NCBI GenBank assembly: GCA_020161335.1
Contig: JAIUOJ010000019.1
Coordinates: forward strand, 1 to 32,549
DNA length: 32,549 nucleotides
Reading direction: 5' to 3'
Origin: Pseudomonadota bacterium
GTDB lineage: Bacteria; Pseudomonadota; Gammaproteobacteria; Xanthomonadales; Xanthomonadaceae
Shown: positions 17,015-25,565 of the stretch, one piece after another
Layout of the letters: each line of letters opens with the position of its first letter
Position numbering within the stretch: position 1 is the stretch's first letter
Position numbers and translations under genes: made by a program
Notes under the pieces: generated by a model
The model's input: the letters and a program-made list of their open reading frames with translations, nothing else
What the model was told of the DNA's origin: nothing
The model's database searches: none

Positions 17015-18223
17015 TCAGGGATGTCCCGGCGCGACTGCCGGGCCGGCGCCCGGGGGCTCGTCGAGCGACGTCGGCAGGCCATGGTCCTCCGCCGGATCGA
17101 CGTCGAACGGCGTGCGGAACACGAGCGAAGGCAGCAGCGTGGTCAGCGTGGCGTAGAGCAGCAGCCCGCCGAACAGCGCCGGCCCGATGTCGAACCGCGC
17201 CAGCAGGATGCCGGCCAGGACCAGGGTGAAGATCAGCGTCGGCGACAGCGCGAGGGAAACCCGCAGGCTGTTGGCGGCGCTTTCCGCGCGGAACAGCAGC
17301 CTGCGCTGCGCCCACAGGATCCCGATGCGCGCGGGCAGCACGACCAGGGTCAGCGCAAGTCCGATCCACAGCGCATCGAGGCTCAAGGCCTCGACCGGCA
17401 CCTTCGTGCCCGCGCTGAAGAAGTAGAACGGCACGAAGAACGACGCGAACAGGCGCACCGCATGCAGGTTCTCCTGCGACGCCAGGCGCGGCATGCGCGC
17501 CTGCAGCAGGCGTGCGATCAGCCCCGCGACGAACGCGCCCACGAGGTAGTAGACGCCCAGCTTGTAGGTGACGAAGGCCGCCACCAGGCCCACCATCACC
17601 AGCAGCGAGAACTCCGAACCCGGCGCGTGCGGCGCCACCCAGCGGCCCAGCCCCACGAACACCAGCGGCAACCCCACCACCATCGCCACCATCACCAGCG
17701 ACGACACGGCCAGCTCCATCGGGTCGCCCGCCTGCAGCACGAAGAACAGCACCGCCAAGGCAAGCAGTTCGCCGGCGATGGCCTTGCTGGTCACCCAGAA
17801 GCGCTCCTGTTCGTCCAGGCCCAGGCGCGCGAGCGAGTCGAGGATGAACCCGGTGGACGGGGTGAGCAGGGCCAGCGCCAGCAGCGCCGCGGCCTGCCAT
17901 TGCAGCGCGAAATAGCGCCAGGCCAGCCAGGCCACGACGCCCAGCGTGGCCACGCGCACCAGCAGGTGCGCCACCAGCGGCACCCACCCGCGCCGCAGCG
18001 CGACCAGGTCCACTTCCAGCCCCGCGAACAGGAACAGCGACGAGATGCCGAGCGTGGCCAACAGGGCCACCACCGCGTCGTGCGAACGGTCGCCCCAGGC
18101 CAGCATCGCCACGATCCCGAACACGAGGCAGGTGAGCGGCGCAGGGATCTTCCAGCGCTGCAGCGCGCGGGGCACGACCAGCAGGCCGAAGATCAACAGC
18201 AGGTAGACGAGTTCGCGGCTCAT
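17015..18223 (-). CDS. Monovalent cation:proton antiporter (CPA2 family)
   Basis: A 402-residue integral membrane protein with about twelve hydrophobic segments. It carries CPA2 traits: an N-terminal GLLVVPRALQRWKIPAPLTCLVFGIV, the conserved LLATLGISSLFLFAGLEVDLVAL in the third or fourth helix, LALLTPSTGFILDSL, and KAIAGELLALAVLFFV. It ends after a proline/acidic tail (PFDVDPAEDHGLPTSLDEPPGA) with no TrkA-N domain, unlike KefB/KefC. The family exchanges Na+ or K+ for H+ across the inner membrane for pH or cation balance; the ion is unknown. It is separate from the YbaL-type antiporter at 23795. Monocistronic, with the lipoprotein gene upstream on the same strand at 84 bases. Confidence 0.88.
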   Translation of the reverse strand: MSRELVYLLLIFGLLVVPRALQRWKIPAPLTCLVFGIVAMLAWGDRSHDAVVALLATLGISSLFLFAGLEVDLVALRRGWVPLVAHLLVRVATLGVVAWLAWRYFALQWQAAALLALALLTPSTGFILDSLARLGLDEQERFWVTSKAIAGELLALAVLFFVLQAGDPMELAVSSLVMVAMVVGLPLVFVGLGRWVAPHAPGSEFSLLVMVGLVAAFVTYKLGVYYLVGAFVAGLIARLLQARMPRLASQENLHAVRLFASFFVPFYFFSAGTKVPVEALSLDALWIGLALTLVVLPARIGILWAQRRLLFRAESAANSLRVSLALSPTLIFTLVLAGILLARFDIGPALFGGLLLYATLTTLLPSLVFRTPFDVDPAEDHGLPTSLDEPPGAGPAVAPGHP

Positions 18224-18307
18224 GGCGCGGGCGTTCCGTTCGCTCAGGCCCGCAAGCCGGGCGCGGCGCGCATCATCCGCCCGGCGGCGGCACGATTCAA
18301 TCGCCGG

Positions 18308-18997
18308 TCAATGCCCCCAAGGCGCCGGCGGCAGCGCGACCGGGGTCGTCAGGTCGAACTCGACCTGGAACAGGCGCCCGCCCGGGCGGCTCAGCTCGTA
18401 CAGGAAGCGCCGCTGCGGCTCGATGTCCATCGCCCAGGTGTTGGTGACCGATGCGTTGAGGCCTTCCTGCTCGAACATCGCGATCGACTCGGCGTCGACC
18501 GGGAACTCCTGGCGCTGCGCGGTGCCCGGCGTGTCGGTGTCGCCGCCGTACATCGTCACCGCGTCCTCGCTGCCGTCCTCGTGGCGGTGGTCGTGCTTGA
18601 GGCGCAGGCCGCTGGCGGTCCGGGTCAGCACCCAGGTGCGCGAATGATCGTCGCCGACATGGAACGGCACCTTCAGTTCGCGCTTCGGATCGTCGCAGCC
18701 GCGCACGTGCATCACCAGCGGCTTGCCCTCGAAGGCATCGGGCTCGGGCGACTTCGGCTCGTTGGCGACGATGCGACCGGCGAAGGCCTGTCCGCAATGG
18801 CTGGCGAGCGCGGCGAGGAAGGCGTCGGCCGGCGCATCGCCGGTGTCCTCCACGTTGGCTGCAACGTCATGGCCCTCGGCGGCGGCATCGGCACGGGCCG
18901 CGGCATTGTCACTGCGGTCGCCCTCGTTGATCCGCACGCAGGCGCAAAGCGCGAAGGCCAGCGCCGCCACCGACACGATCTTGATCGAATTGTTCAT
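18308..18997 (-). CDS. Putative lipoprotein, unknown function
   Basis: A 229-residue protein with a short lipoprotein signal: MNNSIKIVSVAALAFALCAC, with LCA-C at Cys20 as a plausible lipobox. After that comes a low-complexity acidic/Ala linker (21-55). The body starts with FLAALASHCGQAFAGRIVANEP and includes KPLVMHVRGCDDPKRELKVPFHVGDDHSRTWVLTRTASGLRLKHDHRHEDGSED, then a beta-rich end. Cys68 and Cys100 could form a disulfide. The alternation of strands and the H-D-H-R-H-E-D run give the look of a small beta-barrel/lipocalin-like periplasmic protein, but I do not recognise the family. It lies upstream of the CPA2 antiporter on the same strand, with 84 bases between, so it may share a transcript. 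Confidence 0.75.
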   Translation of the reverse strand: MNNSIKIVSVAALAFALCACVRINEGDRSDNAAARADAAAEGHDVAANVEDTGDAPADAFLAALASHCGQAFAGRIVANEPKSPEPDAFEGKPLVMHVRGCDDPKRELKVPFHVGDDHSRTWVLTRTASGLRLKHDHRHEDGSEDAVTMYGGDTDTPGTAQRQEFPVDAESIAMFEQEGLNASVTNTWAMDIEPQRRFLYELSRPGGRLFQVEFDLTTPVALPPAPWGH

Positions 18998-19041
18998 GCG
19001 GACACCGTACCCGCCGCGGCCAGCTGCCGCAACCCGATGGC

Positions 19042-21015
19042 TCAGCCGTACAGCGCGAGCAGTTCGGCCTCCGCCGACTCGAGTTCACTGCGCAACGTCG
19101 CCTGACGCACGGCCAGGGCCGCGACTTTCGCGCCATCGGCGTAGGTGTCGGGATCGGCCAGGTCGCGTTCGACGGACGCGATCTCGCGCTCGATGTCCGC
19201 GACCCGCGCCTCGGCCTTGCCCAGCTTGTGCGGATTGACCTTCACCGACTTGCCCGGCGGCGGCGCCTGCGCCGCTTCAACCTGCGCAACCGGCTTGGCT
19301 GCAGGCGTGCGCAGTTCGCCGGCATTGCCGCGCGCACGCAGCCACGCCGCGTATTCGTCCAGGTCGCCCTCGAACGGCTTGACCACGCCATCGGCGACGC
19401 GCCAGAACGTGTCGCTGACCAGGCCGATCAGATGGCGGTCGTGCGACACCAGCACGATGGCGCCGGGGAAATCGCTCAATGCCTCGGCCAATGCCTCGCG
19501 CATTTCAAGATCAAGGTGGTTGGTGGGTTCGTCGAGCAGCAGCACGTTCGGCTGGCGCCACGCGATCAGCGCCAGCGCAAGGCGCGCGCGTTCGCCGCCG
19601 CTGAAGCCATCGATGCTCTCGAACGCGCGGTCCCCCGGGAAGCTCCACTTGCCGAGGAAGTTGCGGAACTCCTGGATCGCCACGTTCGGCGAAATCTCGC
19701 GCAGGTGGTCGATCGGCGACGTGCCGGCGACCAGCGCTTCCACCGTGTGCTGGGCGAAGTAGCCGATGCGCAGGTCGGTATGCGCGTAACGCTCGCCTGC
19801 AAGCAAGGGCAGGTCGCCGACCAGCGATTTCACCAGCGTGGACTTGCCGGCGCCGTTGGGGCCGAGCAGGCCGATGCGGTCGCCTGCCTCCAGTCCGAAG
19901 CCGACGTTCTCCAGGATCACGACACTGTTCGTGACTGTCCCTTCTCCCGCCTGCGGGAGAAGGTGATCCGAAGGATCGGATGAGGGCGCAGACGTGCGCA
20001 CGCCCTCACCCCGGCCCTCTCCCGCACGTGGGAGAGGGGGAGCAGCGGCATACCCGCAAGTGCCATGGTTGATGCGCAGCAACGCGTGCGGCAGCTTCGC
20101 CGGCGCGGGGAAATCGATCCGCACCTCGCGCTCGGCGCGCACCGCTTCGGTGTCGGCCATCTTCGCCAGGCGCTTGACGCGCGACTGCGCCTGCTTGGCC
20201 TTCGCCGCACTGGCCTTGAAGCGGTCGATGAAACTCTGCAGGTGCGCGCGCTCGGCCTGGGTCTTCTCATGCGTGATCTGCTGCAGGCGCAACTGCTCGG
20301 AGCGCTGGCGCTCGAACGAGGTGTAATCGCCGGTGTACAGCTTCGCCTTGCCGCCATGCAGGTGCAGCGTGTGGGTGCAGACGTTGTCGAGGAACTCGCG
20401 GTCGTGCGAGATCAGCAGCAGGGTGCCCGGATATTTCAGCAGCCACTGCTCAAGCCACAGCACGGCATCGAGGTCGAGGTGGTTGGTGGGTTCGTCGAGC
20501 AGCAGCAGGTCGCTGGGCGTCATCAGCGCGCGCGCCAGGTTCAGGCGCACGCGCCAGCCGCCGGAGAACGTGGACACGGCGCGCTGGTGCGTGTCGCCGG
20601 GGAAACCCAGCCCGTGCAGCAGCTTGCCGGCGCGCGCGGTGCCGTCGTAGCCGCCGACTTCCTCCAGCAGGTGGTGCGCTTCGGCCACCGCTTCCCAGTC
20701 CTCGGCGGCCAATGCGTCGGCCTCGGCCTTCAGCGCCGCCGCCACGCGGGCATCGCCTCCGAGCACGAAGTCGATGGCCGCATCCGGCAGCGACGGCATT
20801 TCCTGCGCGATCGACGCGATGCGCACGCGATTGGGGATGTCGAGGTCGCCGCGGTCGGCCTCCACCTCGCCACGCACGGCGGCGAACAGCGAAGACTTTC
20901 CGGTGCCGTTGCGGCCGACCACGCCCAGGCGCATGCCGGCGTGCAGGGACAGGTCGACATCGGACAGCAGGAGGCGTTCGCCGCGACGGAGGGCGAAATT
21001 CTTGAAGGCGATCAT
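19042..21015 (-). CDS. ABC-F family ATPase, YheS type, with in-frame repeat insertion
   Basis: A 657-residue soluble protein with two ABC domains. NBD1 has Walker A GRNGTGKS (34-41), signature FSGGWRVRLNLARAL and LLLLDEPTNHLDLD; NBD2 has GPNGAGKS, FSGGERARLALALI and a second DEPTNHLDLE. Between them is the ABC-F linker (QRLRLQQITHEKTQAERAHLQSFIDRFKASAAKAKQAQSRVKRL), and a C-terminal coiled coil (about 590-657) ends the protein. Order and sequence match E. coli YheS (637 residues), an ABC-F factor acting on ribosomes. At the start of NBD2, after LRINHGTCGY, where YheS continues 'GDRIILDSI', about 33-40 residues derived from a palindromic repeat (bases 19940-20038) are inserted, before VILENVGFGLEAGDRIGLLG. 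The frame is kept, so the protein is probably active, but the insert sits near the nucleotide-binding face of NBD2. Confidence 0.93.
   Translation of the reverse strand: MIAFKNFALRRGERLLLSDVDLSLHAGMRLGVVGRNGTGKSSLFAAVRGEVEADRGDLDIPNRVRIASIAQEMPSLPDAAIDFVLGGDARVAAALKAEADALAAEDWEAVAEAHHLLEEVGGYDGTARAGKLLHGLGFPGDTHQRAVSTFSGGWRVRLNLARALMTPSDLLLLDEPTNHLDLDAVLWLEQWLLKYPGTLLLISHDREFLDNVCTHTLHLHGGKAKLYTGDYTSFERQRSEQLRLQQITHEKTQAERAHLQSFIDRFKASAAKAKQAQSRVKRLAKMADTEAVRAEREVRIDFPAPAKLPHALLRINHGTCGYAAAPPLPRAGEGRGEGVRTSAPSSDPSDHLLPQAGEGTVTNSVVILENVGFGLEAGDRIGLLGPNGAGKSTLVKSLVGDLPLLAGERYAHTDLRIGYFAQHTVEALVAGTSPIDHLREISPNVAIQEFRNFLGKWSFPGDRAFESIDGFSGGERARLALALIAWRQPNVLLLDEPTNHLDLEMREALAEALSDFPGAIVLVSHDRHLIGLVSDTFWRVADGVVKPFEGDLDEYAAWLRARGNAGELRTPAAKPVAQVEAAQAPPPGKSVKVNPHKLGKAEARVADIEREIASVERDLADPDTYADGAKVAALAVRQATLRSELESAEAELLALYG
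19940..20038. repeat. Palindromic repeat inside the yheS-type coding region
   Basis: Three stems in 99 bases (33 codons): CCTTCTCCCGC (19940-19950)/GCGGGAGAAGG (19953-19963); TGAGGGCG (19981-19988)/CGCCCTCA (20001-20008); and CCCTCTCCC (20015-20023)/GGGAGAGGG (20030-20038) with loop GCACGT. On the coding strand it translates as PLPRAGEGRGEG, then GVRTSAPSSDPSDHL, then LPQAGEG. The same stem sequences recur at 31890-32052. Confidence 0.85.
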
Positions 21016-21055
21016 GGGGCGCGGATTCTACCGGACCCGCCCCCTGTGCCAGGCA

Positions 21056-21076
21056 CTTATGCCGTCCAAGCATAAG
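21056..21076. promoter_or_regulatory. Inverted repeat upstream of the TonB-dependent receptor
   Basis: CTTATGC (21056-21062) and GCATAAG (21070-21076) are exact 7-base inverted arms around a 7-base centre. The inner TGC-N7-GCA fits the T-N11-A rule for LysR-type regulators. It lies 91 bases before the receptor ATG in the locally AT-richer 21016-21166 gap, where the promoter must be. A short transcript hairpin is the alternative. The regulator is unknown. Confidence 0.45.
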
Positions 21077-21166
21077 AAGATGGCCACAATCACTTTCGGT
21101 TATTTGTTAGCCGGAGGTTAAGCTGAGCCTCCACCAAGATCCTGCAGCCGTCCAATAGGAACCCCC

Positions 21167-23602
21167 ATGGTCCGTCACCCCCTCGCTGCGGCGCTCCTGA
21201 CCGCCCTGATCACCCCTGCCGCACTCGCCCAGTCTCCCGCCCAGACGTCCGCCGACACCAGCTCGACCCTCGACACGGTGATCGTCACCGGTACCCGCGT
21301 CTCCGATCGGACCGTGGCCGAATCACAGTCGCCAATCGACATCATCACCTCCGAGGCTCTGGCCTCGACCGGCACCACCGAACTGGCCACCGCACTGGCC
21401 CGTGTGTTGCCATCCCTGAACTTCCCGCGTCCGGCTCTCGTGGACGGCAGCAGCGGCGTGCGACCGGCTCAGCTCCGCGGGCTTGCTCCGGATCAGGTGC
21501 TTGTCCTGGTCAACGGCAAGCGCCGTCACCTGGCTGGCCAACTCAATGTCAACGGCAGCATCGGACGTGGCTCGCAGACCGTGGACCTCAACACGATCCC
21601 GGTTTCGGCGATCGAACGGGTTGAAGTCCTGCGCGATGGCGCATCTGCCCAGTATGGTTCCGACGCCATCGCCGGCGTGGTCAACATCGTGCTGAAGGGA
21701 TCTGACCACGGCGGCAGCCTGGCCGTCGACCATGGTCGCTACTCCGCCGGAGACGGCGCACAGGCACGTATTTCCGGCGACGCCGGCGTGTCCCTGGGCG
21801 ACGGTCGTGGCTTCCTGCACGTTGCCGGCCAGATCAGCCGGCAAGACGAAACCAATCGCGCCGGGCCTTACCAGGGCACCGCGCCCAACACCGGCAACAA
21901 CCCGGACGTCGGTGAAGTCGCGTTCAAGTTCGGAGATCCCGCAGCCGACTACAAGAGCGTATCGGCGAACTTCGGCTTCGACCTCAAGGAAGGAGTCAAC
22001 CTCTACGCCAACGCCATCGCCAGCAATCGCGACATCACGTCCTTCGCGTTCTACCGTTCGCCCAACCACAGTGGCCAGGGTGCGTTGCTGGCACAGGTTT
22101 ACCCGGACGGTTACGTGCCCGAAATCAACCAGATTTCCAGGGACCGCTCGATCGTCGCCGGCATCAGGGGCGCCACCGACGGCGGCCTCACATGGGATGT
22201 GAGCTACAACCATGGCATCAGCAAGTTGTTGTTCTATACCCGCAACTCGATCAATTATTCGCTGGGCGCGAGCAGCCCGACCAGCTTCTACGATGGCTCG
22301 CTCGAGTACACCCACAACATACTCAACGCCGACTTCACCAAATCGCTGGACTGGGGCCTGGCGTATCCGGCCACGCTGTCGTTCGGCGCCGAATACCGCG
22401 AGGAAAAGTGGAACCAGTCGCCAGGCGAACCAGCCTCGTACAGCAATGGCGGCGCGCAGGGCTTCGGCGGCTTCACCCCGCTCAACGCCGGCCGCCACAA
22501 GCGCGACAACACGGCGGTTTATGCCGGCTTGGAGGCGGACGTCACCGACGGCTTCTCGGCAGGCGCGGCCGTCCGCTACGAGGACTACTCCGACTTCGGC
22601 AGCGAAACGTCAGGCAAGCTATCGGCACGCTACGCCTTCAATGACGCGATCGCGCTGCGCGCGACCATCGCCAGCGGCTTTCGCGCGCCATCCCTTGCGC
22701 AGCAGAACTACCAGGCGATTACCAGCACTTCGGTCAACGGCGTATTCACCGAACGCGGCACGTTCCCGGCGACCAGCGCCGCGGCGCTGGCCCTGGGCTC
22801 CGAGCAGTTGCAGGCCGAGACGTCGCTGTCCTACAGCCTGGGCCTGGTATTGCAGCCTGTCGATCGCCTGTACGTCACCGTGGATGCCTACCAGATCGAG
22901 ATCGATGACCGTATCGTGTTGTCATCGGCGCTGGACATCGACCCGACCAGCAGCAGCAATGCGGGCAATCCGTCGCGGGTCGCCGCCGCACAAGCCGCGC
23001 AGGCACTGCTGGCCAGCCTCAATATCACGGGCGTCACCGCTTTCAACTATTTCACCAATGCCCTCGACACTCGCACGCGCGGTGTCGACGTGGTCGCCAA
23101 CTACGCCGTTCCGCTGACCGCCGGCACGCTGAACCTGACGGCCAGCTACGGATACAACAAGACCGAGATCACCGGCGTCGCCGCCGACCCGGCCGCATGG
23201 GCTGCTTTCGCAGCGCTCTCACCCTCGCGCATCGGCCGCGACGAGCGCGGGCGCATCGAGGACAGCTTCCCGCGCGACAAGTTCGTGTTGGGCACCGCGC
23301 TGAATCTGGAACGGTGGGACCTCGCCGCCGGTGCGACCCGCTACGGCGAACTGACCACGCGCCATGCCAGCGATCCGACGCGCGACCAGACCTGGTCCGC
23401 GAAGTGGATCCTGGACGTTTCCGCCAACTTCCGCCCGGACCAGAATTGGACGTTCACGCTTGGCGCGGACAACCTGCTGAACGAATACCCGGACGAAACC
23501 CTGTTCGTCAATTCGACCAGCGGGCAGTTCAAGTACAGCAGCTATTCGCCGTTCGGGTTCAACGGTGCATTCGTGTACGGCAAGATCGGATACAGATGGT
23601 GA
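21167..23602 (+). CDS. TonB-dependent outer-membrane receptor
   Basis: An 811-residue outer-membrane transporter. The signal peptide (residues 1-21, LLTALITPAALA-Q) is followed by a TonB box, DTVIVTGTR (36-44). Next come the plug domain (about 50-170: SPIDIITSEALASTGTTELATALARVLPSLNFPRP, QVLVLVNGKRRHLAG and the conserved IPVSAIERVEVLRDGASAQYGSDAIAGVVNIVLK) and a 22-strand barrel ending in aromatic W811 (GFNGAFVYGKIGYRW), the beta-assembly signal. The region DNLLNEYPDE is typical of the last strands. Import substrate cannot be read from this; the plug resembles the large xanthomonad group for iron complexes or sugars. It starts with AGGA upstream of ATG 21167. It is transcribed alone, ending at a strong terminator. 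The codon choice looks less GC-extreme than in neighbouring genes. Confidence 0.95.
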   Translation: MVRHPLAAALLTALITPAALAQSPAQTSADTSSTLDTVIVTGTRVSDRTVAESQSPIDIITSEALASTGTTELATALARVLPSLNFPRPALVDGSSGVRPAQLRGLAPDQVLVLVNGKRRHLAGQLNVNGSIGRGSQTVDLNTIPVSAIERVEVLRDGASAQYGSDAIAGVVNIVLKGSDHGGSLAVDHGRYSAGDGAQARISGDAGVSLGDGRGFLHVAGQISRQDETNRAGPYQGTAPNTGNNPDVGEVAFKFGDPAADYKSVSANFGFDLKEGVNLYANAIASNRDITSFAFYRSPNHSGQGALLAQVYPDGYVPEINQISRDRSIVAGIRGATDGGLTWDVSYNHGISKLLFYTRNSINYSLGASSPTSFYDGSLEYTHNILNADFTKSLDWGLAYPATLSFGAEYREEKWNQSPGEPASYSNGGAQGFGGFTPLNAGRHKRDNTAVYAGLEADVTDGFSAGAAVRYEDYSDFGSETSGKLSARYAFNDAIALRATIASGFRAPSLAQQNYQAITSTSVNGVFTERGTFPATSAAALALGSEQLQAETSLSYSLGLVLQPVDRLYVTVDAYQIEIDDRIVLSSALDIDPTSSSNAGNPSRVAAAQAAQALLASLNITGVTAFNYFTNALDTRTRGVDVVANYAVPLTAGTLNLTASYGYNKTEITGVAADPAAWAAFAALSPSRIGRDERGRIEDSFPRDKFVLGTALNLERWDLAAGATRYGELTTRHASDPTRDQTWSAKWILDVSANFRPDQNWTFTLGADNLLNEYPDETLFVNSTSGQFKYSSYSPFGFNGAFVYGKIGYRW

Positions 23603-23640
23603 GGAAGCCGGGGCATCCTTCCGCCCCCGGAGAGCACGAC

Positions 23641-23668
23641 GCCCCGGCTGCAACCGGGGCATTTTCTT
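23641..23668 (+). terminator. Intrinsic terminator of the TonB-dependent receptor gene
   Basis: GCCCCGG (23641-23647), loop CTGCAA, CCGGGGC (23654-23660), then ATTTTCTT. The 7-bp GC stem and following U-rich tract lie 38 bases after the receptor stop codon. It separates that gene from the next one on the same strand. Confidence 0.88.
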
Positions 23669-23794
23669 GTCCCTCGCGCCGGCGATTCGAAACCCCGCTC
23701 TCGTCGCACCTCCCGCGATTGCGCGCATGATTTGCCCGATGCCGCCGCATCCGCCAAACTGCGGTTCCATACGGCGAGACCCACCGCTGCCTCG

Positions 23795-25534
23795 ATGCAC
23801 CATGACACCGACCTGATCAACATCGTCGCAGTCGGCCTCGCCGTGGCATTCGTGCTCGGCGCGCTGGCCAACCGGCTGCGCATGTCGCCCCTGGTCGGGT
23901 ACCTCATCGCCGGCATCATCGTCGGCCCGTTCACCCCTGGCTTCGTCGCCGACCAGGAGCTGGCCAACCAGCTGGCCGAGATCGGCGTGATGCTGCTGAT
24001 GTTCGGCGTCGGCCTGCATTTCTCGCTCAAGGACCTCATGGAGGTCAAGGCGATCGCGATTCCCGGCGCGATCGCGCAGATCAGCGTCGCCACCGTGCTC
24101 GGCTGGCTGCTGGCCTGGGCGATGGGCTGGTCGCCGATCAACGGGTTCGTGTTCGGCCTCGCGCTCTCGGTGGCGAGTACCGTCGTGTTGCTGCGGGCGA
24201 TGGAGGAACGCCGGCTGCTGGAGACCCGGCGCGGGCGGATCGCCGTGGGCTGGCTGATCGTCGAAGACCTCGCCATGGTACTGGCGCTGGTGCTGCTGCC
24301 GGCGCTGGCCGAGGTGCTTGGCGAAGGCAGCGGACAGGCGACCGCGGCCACCGGCGCGGCCGCGGAGGCGGCCAAGCACGGCATGCTCGGCACGATCGTC
24401 TACGCGATGGCCAAGACCCTCATCCAGGTCTCGCTGTTCGTCGCGGTGATGCTGGTCGTCGGGCGCCGCGTGATCCCATGGACGCTCGAGCGCATTGCCG
24501 GCACCGGTTCCCGCGAACTGTTCACCCTCTCGGTGCTGGCGATCGCGCTCGGCGTGGCGTTTGGCTCGGCGATGCTGTTCGGCGTGTCGTTCGCGCTGGG
24601 CGCGTTCTTCGCCGGCATGCTGCTCAACGAATCCGAGCTCAGCCACAAGGCGGCGAACGATTCGCTGCCTCTGCGCGACGCGTTCGCGGTGCTGTTCTTC
24701 GTCTCGGTCGGCATGCTGTTCAACCCGATGATCCTGGTCGAACACCCTTGGCAGGTGCTGGCCACGTTCCTGATCATCGTGCTCGGCAAGTCGCTCGCGG
24801 CTTACTGGATCGTGCGCCTGTTCAAGCATCCGAAGGCGACCGCGCTGACGATCTCGGTCAGCCTCGCCCAGATCGGCGAGTTCTCCTTCATCCTCGCCAG
24901 CCTCGGCGTGGCGATGAACCTGCTGCCCGAAGCCGGGCGCGACCTGATCCTCGCCGGCGCGCTGCTGTCGATCGTGGTCAACCCGCTGCTGTTCGCATGG
25001 CTGTCCCGGCGGGAGGCGCGGCAGGCGGCTGCGGAGGAAGCGAAGAAGGTCGCCGAAGCCGAACCCGACGAGCCCGCAGTGCCCGACAGCGTGGTCGACC
25101 ACGCCATCCTCGTCGGCTACGGGCGCGTCGGCAGCCAGCTTGCCGAACTCCTGCAGCAGCGCGGCGTGCCGCTGGTGGTGATCGAGGACGATGCCGACCG
25201 CGTCGCGCGTGCGCGCGCCGCCGGCCTGCATGCGGTGCGCGGCAACGTCGCCTCGGAGCCGGTGATGCTCGAAGCCGCGCCGGAGCGCGCGAAGATGGCG
25301 ATCTTCGCCATGCCGCAGGCGCTGGAGGCCGGCGAAGCGATCGAACGCATGAAGGCGATCAACCCCGCGATCACGGTGCTGGCGCGCGCGCACAGCGATG
25401 CGGAAGTCAGGCACCTGCTGCAGCACGGCGCCGACGGCGCGGTGCTGGCCGAGCGCGAACTCGCGTTCTCCCTCGCCGAAATGGTGATGGCCACGCCGCC
25501 CTACCGCCCGGTGCGCGCGCCAGCCGCGTCCTGA
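23795..25534 (+). CDS. ybaL: YbaL-type (Kef-like) cation:proton antiporter with TrkA-N domain
   Basis: A 579-residue inner-membrane antiporter. Opening MHHDTDLINIVAVGLAVAFVLGALANRLRMSPLVGYLIAGIIVGPFTPGFVADQELA closely follows E. coli YbaL. The twelve-helix CPA2 unit runs to about residue 420, with FGVGLHFSLKDLMEVKAIAIPGAIAQ, SVASTVVLLRAMEERRLL, GSRELFTLSVLAIALGVAFG and NESELSHKAANDSLPLRDAFAVLFFVSVGMLF. A charged linker leads to a C-terminal TrkA-N (RCK) domain beginning HAILVGYGRVGSQLAELL with the G-x-G-x-x-G NAD-binding motif. Role: K+/H+ (or Na+/H+) exchange controlled by nucleotide binding. ATG 23795 is used since the conserved N-terminus starts here. The terminator at 23641-23668 makes the gene transcriptionally separate; 23669-23794 must hold its promoter, not resolved by eye. 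Confidence 0.93.
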   Translation: MHHDTDLINIVAVGLAVAFVLGALANRLRMSPLVGYLIAGIIVGPFTPGFVADQELANQLAEIGVMLLMFGVGLHFSLKDLMEVKAIAIPGAIAQISVATVLGWLLAWAMGWSPINGFVFGLALSVASTVVLLRAMEERRLLETRRGRIAVGWLIVEDLAMVLALVLLPALAEVLGEGSGQATAATGAAAEAAKHGMLGTIVYAMAKTLIQVSLFVAVMLVVGRRVIPWTLERIAGTGSRELFTLSVLAIALGVAFGSAMLFGVSFALGAFFAGMLLNESELSHKAANDSLPLRDAFAVLFFVSVGMLFNPMILVEHPWQVLATFLIIVLGKSLAAYWIVRLFKHPKATALTISVSLAQIGEFSFILASLGVAMNLLPEAGRDLILAGALLSIVVNPLLFAWLSRREARQAAAEEAKKVAEAEPDEPAVPDSVVDHAILVGYGRVGSQLAELLQQRGVPLVVIEDDADRVARARAAGLHAVRGNVASEPVMLEAAPERAKMAIFAMPQALEAGEAIERMKAINPAITVLARAHSDAEVRHLLQHGADGAVLAERELAFSLAEMVMATPPYRPVRAPAAS

Positions 25535-25565
25535 GACCGCTTGCGCGGCATCGGCGCGGCGAGCG

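Noticed and set aside
19042-21015. The ABC-F gene as a pseudogene caused by the repeat
   Set aside because: The frame is continuous, all Walker A, signature and Walker B motifs are present and the C-terminal coiled coil is complete.
17015-25534. Kup, the CPA2 antiporter and YbaL as one potassium-handling cluster
   Set aside because: They lie in separate transcription units with unrelated genes and a terminator between them; co-location within 20 kb is likely chance.
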